From Gnetum montanum (Eukaryota > Streptophyta > Gnetopsida > Gnetales > Gnetaceae), in NCBI GenBank assembly GCA_015680685.1, contig MNCI01005012.1, positions 126,111 through 166,415 of the forward strand: a stretch of DNA of 40,305 nt, written 5' to 3'. Of this stretch, positions 32,866-40,305 are shown one piece after another. Under the pieces are notes generated by a model. It was not told where the DNA came from. It saw only the letters and a list, made by a program, of their open reading frames with translations, and did no database searches. A program made the translations under genes and the position numbers. Position 1 is the stretch's first letter. Each line of letters opens with the position of its first letter.

Positions 32866-33740
32866 TCTTCAATAATATCCAACATGTCCTAGAAACGATC
32901 GAAGAGTCTTTAAATTGGTTGGAGCTAGTAGTGTAGATATGAGTCTTATTTTCTCATCATCCATTCTTATCCCTTCTTTAGAAATAACATGTCCTAATAC
33001 TACACCACTTGCAACCATTAAGTGACTCTTTTCCCAACTTAATTTTAAGTTTTTATCTATACATCTATCTAAGACATGTTCAAGATGTTGTAAGGTTTCA
33101 TCATAAGAATCCCCATAAACTGAAAAATCATCCATAAAGATTTCAACATAATCTTCTAACATATCCAAAAATATTGAAATCATGGATCTTTGGAAAGTGG
33201 CTGGTGCATTACAAAGGCCAAAAGACATTCGTTTATAAGCGAACGTTCCATAAGGGCATGTAAAGGTTGTTTTATGTTGGTCTTCAAGGGCAATAGCTAC
33301 CTGATTGTAACCACTAAATCCATCCAAAAAATAGTAGTATTCATGTCCTTCTAATTTCTCTAGAATTTGATCTATATATGGTAATGGAAAATGGTCCTTT
33401 TTGTGTTTTGGTTTAATCTTCTATAGTCTACACAAACTCTCCATTTTCCACCCTTTTTGGAACTATAGTAATGAAACTTACCCATTCACTATCTGCTATT
33501 GGATAAATGATTTCTTCTTTTCAAAGTTTTGAAATTTCCTCTTTAACTATTTGTTTAATAGCTAGATTAATTCGTCTTGGGGGAATTCTTATTGGTTTGA
33601 CATTGTCTTGTAGATAGATATGATGTTGGTTGATGTTGGGTGAGATCCCTTGCTAAAGGTCCCCATAGCTCCATGTAAATGCTTTAGATTTCCTATGCAA
33701 AATTTCTAATAATTTGTTTTCTTGTTCATTGGTAAGTTGG
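32866..33740 (-). pseudogene. Athila-like reverse transcriptase
   Basis: It starts in a frame-shifted part with 'IIYPIADSEWVSFITIVPK', 'KKDHFPLPYIDQILEK' and 'HEYYYFLDGFSGYNQ', then continues in the 152-codon open frame 32869-33327: 'TFTCPYGTFAYKRMSFGLCN', 'APATFQRSMISIF', catalytic loop 'FMDDFSVYG', 'NLKLSWEKSHLMVASGVVLG' and 'RSFLGHVGYY'. Motifs and spacing are complete; one frame change near 33410 and a stop break the protein. Confidence 0.9.
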
Positions 33741-34081
33741 GAATTTATTATTAATGGTTTATTTTGATCTAAAAAGATATACTTAAGTGTATTAGGTAAT
33801 TCTTTAAGCTCCAAGTAATCTTTATTTGTAGACTGAATTATTTCTCCAATATTTCCTAATCCTAAATTTAGAATTTGGTCAAGGAGATCTTGTTGTTCCT
33901 TAGTTGAGGGGTCTAAAGGTCCTTCCTGAAAATTATTTCACACTAAGGTTTTCCTATCTTGTGCCATTGTTGAAGTGGGTAAAGTGTAAAGCATTCTTGC
34001 CTCCTTCAAGTTTGTATTTAAATGATCTTCTTTTACCTTATCATACACATTTAGTGTAAAATTGAGATTTGAAAATGAGAG

Positions 34082-34618
34082 TTAAAGTTGGCCAAATCTA
34101 CAATTAATTACCGCATCATCCATCACTAACCAAGGTCTACCTAACATAATGGGAAAAAAATCAAGATCTTTCACTTCTAGAACTACAAAATCAATTGGGT
34201 ATTTTCCTTTTTCTACCTCTATTATTAAGTCTTCTATGATTCCTATGGGTTTTACACTTGAACCATTAGCCAATGATATTGTCATGTTTACTCTTCTTAT
34301 ATCTTCTATATCCAGTGATCTAGCCATTTCAAGAGGCATAATATTAATACTAGCTCCTAAATCCAATAGGACATTCCTAATTTCTTGTCCATTTATCTTA
34401 ATTGGAATGGTAGGAACTCCTAGATCTTGGTATTTAGGAATTCCATGTCTTTGTATAAGTTGAGAAAGGGTATCAACTAAATAAACTTGTTTAGGAATTT
34501 TTTCTTTTCTTCTCCTAGTGCATAATTCCCTTAAGTATTTGGCATAGAGTGGTGTGTCTTTTAGTACTTGTTCTAAAGGAATATGTAAGTTTTGGTTGTG
34601 AAGTTTTTTTGTAATCAT
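34082..34618 (-). pseudogene. Athila-like aspartic protease
   Basis: A 178-codon open frame containing 'GVPTIPIKINGQEIRNVLLD', 'LGASINIMP', 'ANGSSVKPIGIIEDLIIEVE' and 'FPIMLGRPWL'. Athila proteases characteristically read D-L-G-A-S instead of D-S/T-G, so this variant is normal for the lineage. The intact frame suggests it decayed little; it is called a pseudogene only because gag and pol around it are interrupted. Confidence 0.88.
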
Positions 34619-36379
34619 TTAGCGAAAGGAGGTAAAATTGGTTGTCTAGATAGTAATGGTTGTTCTTTTTCCCTAGTTGGTTGATCTTTCTCATTGACTA
34701 CTAATCGTTCTATTTCCTCTTGTGTTTCTACCTCTTGGAATCTCACCTTTTTTTGGGCTTTAGGTTCAATTTTTTTTCTACTCCTTATAGTAATGGAATG
34801 TAATTGCTCTTTTCCTTTTCTTTGAGATGTAGGATTAGGTTCAGGTTGAGATGGTAATTCCTTTCTTGTCAAGTCCTAAAATCTTCTCCTAGTTTCACTC
34901 ATAAATTGTCTACTTTCTTCTATAAAGGAAGTGAGGCTTTGGGTGAGTTTATCCAAGTGTTCATTAGTTGGATTCTTAAATGGCCTAAACTTATTTTGAG
35001 GATATTTTTGTGGGTAAAATGGTCATTGAGGAAAGTTCATTGTTGGTTGGCTTTTAAATTGTTGAAAATCCTTAGCTGACTGTTGCATTTCCTCTTGACA
35101 ATAATACAAGGCTAGGTAGGTTGTTTGGTCATGTTGGGGACTACCACAAATGTTGCATGCCTCATTTTGAATTCCATGAGCATTTTTTTAATCAATCATG
35201 TTAACTGATCAACTTTTCTATTTAATTGTTCTATTTTTTAAGTCATGCCCTGCATAATGTTGGGTTTTGGCCAATGTTTACTTTGGTCTACTAATGAATC
35301 TATAATTCTCCAACCATCCTCCGGTGTAACATTTAAAATATTTCCCCCACATGCAAAGTCAATATTTTTCCTACAATAAGGTAGTAAACCTTCTACAAAG
35401 ATCTGGATTAATTGATGGGCTGGGAAGCCATGGTTTGGATTTTTTAAACATAACCCTTTAAATCTATCAAAGGTGCTTTCACAGTCCTTATCCTCATGTT
35501 GCATGAAACTCATTAATTTCTTTCTTAATGAGTATAGCCTATCATTAGAAAGAAATCTTTGTAGGAAAGCATTTTTAAACTCATCCCAAGAACTAACTTG
35601 TGTTTGAAGGGTTTATAGCCAAAAATTAGCTTTGTCTTTTAGGGTTGATTTGAAAGTAATAATTTTCGTCGTATCCCCACTTTGAGATTCTAACATAGCT
35701 AATGTTGTTTCAAATTCTCTTATGTGAGCAATTGGATCTTCATCATTTGTCCCCTTAAAAATAGTAATAGGTGAATACTTTTAACCTCTACATCTCTTCC
35801 TTGTGGGAAAACCAATGGGCCTTGAGGTATAATTGATGTTCTTTGATTTAATGATTCTCTAAGGGTTTGTCTTGGGAATGGCTGATTAATTTAAACATTA
35901 GAACTTAAACTACCAAAAGAGAGAGGAATTTGTCCTAAAGAAAATGGAGGAGGTACATGATGTGAGGATGATCCCATAGTATAAGTTGAAGCTATTGTTG
36001 AAGTTACTATAGGACTTGGTAATGAGGTTACTATTGGTGGAGTTTGTATATTCAAAGTACTTATTGGTTGGGTAATACCTCCTATTGTGGCTACATAGGT
36101 TGATATTGAGGTAGTATTTAAATTTTGAGATCCTGCCCCTATAGTTGAACTCATGGTTGATGTTGGAATGTAAAATAAAGGGTTGACAATTATGGAAAAA
36201 TTCGGTTGAATTTTCTTGTTGGAATTTTATGTCTCTTGAGAGGAAGAATAATCAGATCTTGATTGTATTAGTTGTTCTTGGTTTTGGTTTTAATTAGCTT
36301 TCATATGTTTATAAAGGCTAAGAGTGCTTCTAGATAGTTGAATTCATGTAGGTTTCCTTGGTTGCTTTGTTGATTTCAT
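34619..36379 (-). pseudogene. Athila-like gag
   Basis: The start is set at the minus-strand ATG at 36379 ('MKSTKQPRKP'), the first after the leader. A Ser/Thr/Pro-rich N-terminal part follows ('MSSTIGAGSQNLNTTSIST' at 36154), then the gag core: 'NDEDPIAHIREFETTLAMLE', 'SSWDEFKNAFLQRFLSND', 'MSFMQHEDKDCESTFDRFKG', 'FVEGLLPYCRKNIDFACGG' and 'VTPEDGWRIIDSLVDQSKHW'. 'GDTTKIITFKSTLKDKANFW' precedes the 'WDEF' part. A Lys/Glu-rich C-terminus leads to the protease frame. Stops occur in the N-terminal third, near 35605 and near 35245. The core pattern (E..RF..L....P.HG......I..F..GL....R) is that of Retrotrans_gag. Confidence 0.85.
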
Positions 36380-36710
36380 TTAACATGAGCATTCTTTATT
36401 GGCACATTCATGGGCTACCATTCCTAAGAATTTAAAAATTAATTTAATGGCTCCTACTATCATAGCTTTAATTGCAAATTTTTTAATGGTTTTGACTGGT
36501 TGTATGATAAGAGGAGCTGATTCCTAGGATTTTTCTTTATTTTTATTTTTATTTTTCTTTAAGTCGGAAAAACAAGTAAAAGAAATAATTTCTTAAATTA
36601 AAAATAAAAGAAAAATAAAATGAAATGCATAAATAAAATTCATGAATAAATAAAATAAAATAAAAATTAAAGCTTACTAAACTCTTGATGATGATTAACT
36701 CTACCAACCT
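36380..36710 (-). other. 5' leader of Athila-like element
   Basis: Untranslated, very A-rich on the plus strand at 36533-36672 (runs of AAATAAAA). No gene. Confidence 0.6.
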
Positions 36711-36727
36711 CCCCGACAACAGCGCCA
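36711..36727 (-). promoter_or_regulatory. Primer-binding site, probably tRNA-Asp
   Basis: The minus strand reads TGGCGCTGTTGTCGGGG, three bases inside the LTR. Compared with the expected TGGCGCCGTTGCCGGGG it has two C-to-T changes. It is the same primer class as in the pol-less element. Confidence 0.85.
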
Positions 36728-36730
36728 AAT

Positions 36731-38325
36731 TAATGAGCTAGGAAAAATTTGATGCTGGTACCTTTAAAAAAAAATTTCTTGCTCTAGAGATTGTCACCTT
36801 ATCTGTGACTAACTTGTGAGTCATGTCCCATGGAGGAATGGTTAAAAAGTTAAAGAAATCATCAAGACAATAAATAGTTAGAATTGAATCCAATTAAATT
36901 CCACACTTATGCCTGTCACTCATAAGTAAAATTATAAATTTTCACCTTAACTTCTAACATTAAGTTCAAGAATGAAAATTAATAATTAAATAAAATTGAA
37001 ATTATAAATAATAATTGAAGATCACAAAGGAGACTTGCCTAAATTACAATTCTGCCTTGCTATCTCCACAATGTAGTAATTTTAATGATGAATTACAAAA
37101 ATTTCCACAAGGCTCAACAAATCTTTAACAAAAATCTCAAGAATAGTTAATTCCAATTTGATGTGGAATTCATTGGTATCAACTCCTCCTCTCTCATTTT
37201 CTCAAAAGAAATAATTTTTTTTAATGTGTATGTACAATGCGTTCTCCCCTTTGGTGCCTCTTCCAACCATGGATTTGGTTCGGATTAGATTGCCAAACTG
37301 GATAACCTTCTACCACCATTAGAAATGTATGAGAAATTCTATCCTTGCTACAGTCATTCATGCTAAAAACCAAGCCTCATTATGAATGCTATTGGCAAAT
37401 GTGCAGTGAAGTTATGAAAGGAATTTAACAAATTGAAAAGAATGTCATTTGTGAAGAACCCAATGCAATTACTAAGCAGAGTTAGTAGGTAGCTGTGAAG
37501 AGTTGAGGCAAGGATGCCATCATGAAAAAAAATAGAAAAAATGCTCTCAAAAATCCTATCATGGTTGTTGCACTCACTTGCCATGGGCTGCAGATAAGCT
37601 CAAGCATCAATCTTAATGAGACTATTTTTGATAGCGATGGGTTCACTACACCACACTATGGCTTCTTTTTTGAGAGACCAGATGCTTGAGGGGGAACTCG
37701 GCATTAGATCTCTCAGACGGGTGTACTTAATGCATGATCCCACTTCATCTCCTCTGTTCATGTCTGAAGACTCCATCCAGTCTGATGATTTGCAGTTGCA
37801 CAAAACTGGTAGTGAGTGTAGTTTTTTCATGCCCATTTTCGTCTGCACCATCATCTTGCCTGCCTGAAGATGCCAAAGCAAAAACACACAAAAAGTAGCC
37901 TCTCTAACGCTATTGCAAATCCAAATTTCTCGGACACAAGGGCTAAATCGTATCCATGAAAACCTTTGCAGAACCCTTAAAATCCACAACAATAATCCTC
38001 TACATCTACCGAATCTGCTGAACCATTTTTTGAATATATGGTTGTCATGTAGAACACATCGACTATGAACACGTAGTTCTGCAAGTGATCTAGAGTTTTC
38101 ATGATAGTTGTTTGATGAAATGCATGAAGATAATTTTGAGCTTAGGCCTAGTGCCATCAGTGATAGTTCCCTAATTCTAAAATATAATCTTTATATACTT
38201 TATATATTATAATATAAACTATAATGTTTATGTAATATATATAATATAATTAGGATCACATTAATATAATCTATAATGTCTTTGAAAAAATACTTATTTA
38301 AAACTAAATTAATTTTTGGGGTTCA
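36731..38325 (-). repeat. 5' LTR of Athila-like element (right copy) with an open frame
   Basis: About 1595 bases, colinear with 27526-29261 apart from the missing AT-rich ~145 bases. The minus strand holds a 185-codon open frame (37600-38157) and the plus strand an overlapping 76-codon frame ('MGSLHHTMASFLRDQMLEGE...', 37634-37867). In the left LTR the same frames keep register but contain stops. No known domain is seen. Confidence 0.88.
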
Positions 38326-38328
38326 ATA

Positions 38329-38333
38329 GCTCA
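38329..38333. repeat. Target-site duplication GCTCA (right copy)
   Basis: Identical to 27521-27525. Confidence 0.9.
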
Positions 38334-38838
38334 TCATCGATTTGTTCATTAGGAAGTAAATTGCAATATGGTCCATGTGCACAAACACCTTGTATCCAAG
38401 AACATGGTGCTTGAATTTTTCCAAGGCATACACCACCATCATCAATTCTTTTTCTATTGTGGGATCATTTAGTTGTGCATTCACAATGCTTCAACTCATG
38501 TAGTGAATATAGTGGGGATGTTTCTAATTGTCTAATTACATGAGCACAGCCTCCAAATCATAGTTTGATGTGTCTGTCATGATGTAGAATGATACACACC
38601 AATTAGGTACTCATAGAATTGGAGTTTCTACAAGCTTTTGCTTAAGTTGCTAGAATGCCTTCTTGCATTCCTTAGTCCAAATGAATAGAAAATCTTTCTT
38701 TGTTAGCTCCACCAATAGTTTAGTGATCTTAGAGAAATTCTCTATGAATCAACAATAGTGGCTAGTATGACCAAGGAATGACTGGACATCTATAACAATT
38801 TCGAATTGGTAGGTAATTCCTTAGATGATCTTTTCTTT

Positions 38839-38843
38839 ATTAG
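38839..38843. repeat. Presumed target-site duplication ATTAG of copy B
   Basis: These are the five bases adjoining the TGATGA end of the LTR. The partner copy would lie past the window end. Confidence 0.4.
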
Positions 38844-39184
38844 TGATGAGTGGCGAGGTACCCCTACACTCAACCATAGGAAACGAGCGTCGCATGAGCA
38901 ATCCAGTTGAACTTCGCAGATGGACTAGTTGTGGCACCTAGATAGTTAGCCTTAGGTCACAGTTCGCTATCTTCCCACCTGGACTAGTATTGCATTTGTC
39001 ACGTATGGTTTAGTCTAGATGAGGTGTATGATGTGTTCCTAATCTATGCTACTCCTGAAGGAAGTGGAAAATAATATTTAACTAAGTTAAACTAGGAGGA
39101 AAAGGGGTAAGAAAATCTAATCTAGCCTAAGTGCGATGAGCAACCGATTCCTTGATCAACCGTACACATCTTGGACCTCGTGCA

Positions 39185-39315
39185 TGACTACCACTGGGAC
39201 TACCAAGCGTAGATCCTAGGTACGCCACTGGGATTACCAAGAGTAGATCCCAAATACGCCACTGGGTTACCAACTGTAGATCCTAGCTACACCACTAGGC
39301 TACCAAGCACTCACA
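39185..39315 (-). repeat. Minisatellite in U5 of copy B LTR, ~33-bp units
   Basis: Three to four units of the form 'CCACTGGGATTACCAAG' + 'AGTAGATCC', with start points near 39190, 39224, 39258 and 39291. Copy A LTRs have only about two such units. Confidence 0.8.
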
Positions 39316-39653
39316 CTTAAATGCTCGTAATCAAGTCGTACTCATTCCGCGTTCTAGGAGTTTAAGGGTGAGAGAGAGAAAATAGTAAATAACATTAAAT
39401 AAATAAAAAATAAATAAATAACAAAGTGAATGCTACAATGATGAAGTAATCTTGATCTTTATTGCCAATCATGTGCGTGTCCAAGTATGATACACTCGAA
39501 TAAAGACACCATACAATTACATTCACCAAATTGCGGGCAGACACGGGAAAAAATCTAACTCTGGAGGGATCAAACTGTGAGAGCTTTGCTACTCTAAAAC
39601 TGGGATTAGAAACAAGGGAGAGCTGCCTCTTATTATATATATGGTGGTGCACT

Positions 39654-39855
39654 GCGATATCGCATACGCGATATCACAGGGGAAGACGCGATATCGTGTA
39701 TGGGATATTGCGGGGGATGCGATATCGCGTTGGCTGTGATATCACATACGCGATATCGCGGCCCATGCGATATTGAGGCTACTAATACAATAGGGCTATG
39801 ATATCATGGTGAATGATATAACAGGGCTGTGATATCACGGCTGTGATATCACAGC
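39654..39855 (-). repeat. GATATC palindrome array in U3 of copy B LTR
   Basis: Nine exact GATATC sites plus GATATT/GATATA variants in about 200 bases, usually inside longer palindromes such as GCGATATCGC and TGTGATATCACA. It sits immediately upstream of the TATA-like motif on the minus strand. Confidence 0.85.
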
Positions 39856-40045
39856 CAGCAAATTCATGACTCATCATACCCCCATGACTAAATGAAAACT
39901 CATCCTCGAGTTAAAGTGAGAACAAGCGCCATTGATTACATAGTGGATAGGTATGGGATTATTGACTGACTAGGATGGATTGATGCTGCAATGTGGAGTG
40001 AGACACAACACAAAAGAAAATCTTATGATTACAAAATGGTGAAAC

Positions 40046-40305
40046 TCATGTAGTTCCTGGTGGCAGTGGCTCCTCCATTGGTGTCTTTCCCTTTTCTTGT
40101 GCTCCAGGTCTTGGGATTTGATGGTGTTGAAGTATGACCTAGAGTTTCTCCTCTTATAAGGCCTTGAGTGCCTTGGCATGCATGTAAGTTTGCACTTGTG
40201 CCATAGAGGCATCCCAGTTAGCCTTCTCTTTTTCTTCCGCCACCCTTTTATTCTTTGTCAACAGTTTATTAAGTTGCTCAGTTCTGAAAGTGTCTAGCTG
40301 GTTCT
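40046..40305 (-). pseudogene. C-terminal part of ORF2, pol-less copy B (partial)
   Basis: Minus-strand reading from the window end: 'LNKLLTKNKRVAEEKEKANW', 'DASMAQVQTYMHAKALKAL', then 'GAQEKGKTPMEEPLPPGTT' and a stop at 40046-40048. These align with copy A 'LNKLLEDNKKVVEEK', 'DASKAQAQTYVHAKALKVL' and 'GAQDRGKQPMEEPPLLGTT'. About 0.8 kb present in copy A between the two blocks is missing here. Two stops interrupt the middle. The Lys/Glu-rich pattern indicates coiled coil. The start lies outside the window. Confidence 0.75.

Larger units (their letters stand above)
27526..38328 (-). mobile_element. Athila-like Ty3/gypsy LTR retrotransposon, minus strand, nearly complete
   Basis: A 10.8-kb element with two long LTRs, a tRNA-Asp-type primer-binding site, gag, protease, RT, RNase H, integrase, a ~1.75-kb 3' non-coding part and a polypurine tract. 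The GCTCA duplication flanks it; three extra bases (ATA, 38326-38328) stand between the right LTR and its duplication. The protease motif 'DLGASINIMP', the gag core and the RT loop 'FMDDFSVYG' are typical of the Athila lineage. Some Athila elements have an envelope-like ORF after integrase; I see none here. It has only a few stops per domain and is the best-preserved element in the window. Confidence 0.9.
38329..38843 (-). pseudogene. Ty3/gypsy RT end and RNase H, right part of interrupted element
   Basis: Minus strand: 'LGHTSHYC*FIENFSKITK', 'LLVELTKKDFLFIWTKECKK', 'QLKQKLVETPIL' (RT-RNase H connection), 'YIMTDTSNYDLEAVL' (RNase H 'mcDASd.AvGavL', changed), 'EKELMMVVYALEKFKHHVLG' and 'YKVFVHMDHIAIYFLMNKS', ending '...MMS' at the GCTCA site. 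The frame then resumes at 27525 with 'PYV'. Upstream it is cut at 38843 by pol-less copy B, so the rest of RT lies beyond the window. Confidence 0.87.
38844..39876 (-). repeat. 3' LTR of pol-less copy B
   Basis: 1033 bases, about 140-155 longer than the LTRs of copy A. The extra length lies in two places: a ~33-bp minisatellite in U5 (about 39185-39315) and an expanded GATATC array in U3 (39654-39855). A TATA-like 'ATATATATAATAAG' stands near 39633-39648 (minus strand). Confidence 0.9.
38844..40305 (-). mobile_element. Pol-less LTR element copy B, minus strand, truncated by window end
   Basis: It begins with an inverted LTR (TGATGAGTGG...ACTCATCA on the plus strand), followed by the polypurine tract and the 3' end of the interior. 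The interior matches copy A (23490-23660 and 24480-24778) in sequence order and in encoded residues. It is inserted in the RT-RNase H region of the minus-strand gypsy element. The family therefore has at least two members in this window, in opposite orientations. Confidence 0.88.

Noticed and set aside
34149-34463. Plus-strand frame of 104 codons
   Set aside because: Antisense to the Athila-like protease, whose motifs are clear on the minus strand.

Overview
This window is nuclear DNA from a land plant with a large, repeat-rich genome. The evidence is four or five decayed LTR retrotransposons of typical plant lineages (Ty3/gypsy Tat-like and Athila-like, Ty1/copia), plant-type primer-binding sites that look complementary to tRNA-Asp, AT-rich spacers and a ~181-bp tandem array. 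I see no convincing host gene, no tRNA or rRNA gene and no CRISPR array. The species cannot be read from the sequence; a gymnosperm or another large-genome plant is possible but unproven.

Layout, left to right. Positions 1-1680 hold no recognisable gene. Positions 1681-5560 are a tandem array of ~181-bp units, degenerate on the left and regular from about 2690. Positions 6700-10040 (+) are the decayed pol of a Tat-lineage gypsy element (RT, RNase H, a second archaeal-type RNase H, integrase), followed by short repeats, a 48-base N gap and a ~20-bp minisatellite to about 11060. A minus-strand Ty1/copia element occupies 11709-25819. Its right LTR is split by an 8.8-kb element (16851-25670), flanked by a perfect ATCTT duplication, that carries a gag-like ORF and a long coiled-coil ORF but no visible pol. 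A minus-strand gypsy pol (26300-27525) is interrupted by a nearly complete Athila-like element (27526-38328) flanked by a GCTCA duplication, and resumes at 38329-38843. There it is broken again by a second copy of the pol-less family (38844 to beyond the window end, minus strand).

The most interesting object is the pol-less family. Two copies in opposite orientation share LTR ends, a GATATC-palindrome-rich U3, a C-rich/G-rich PPT motif and part of a coiled-coil protein that ends at the same residues. Its primer-binding site and polypurine tract resemble those of the neighbouring Athila-like element, so an Athila-like partner may have supplied its enzymes. The order of events is partly readable: copia before the pol-less copy A; the minus-strand gypsy before both the Athila-like element and pol-less copy B. 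Three of the four integrases have the same Glu-to-Lys change at the catalytic glutamate; only the Athila-like one keeps it.
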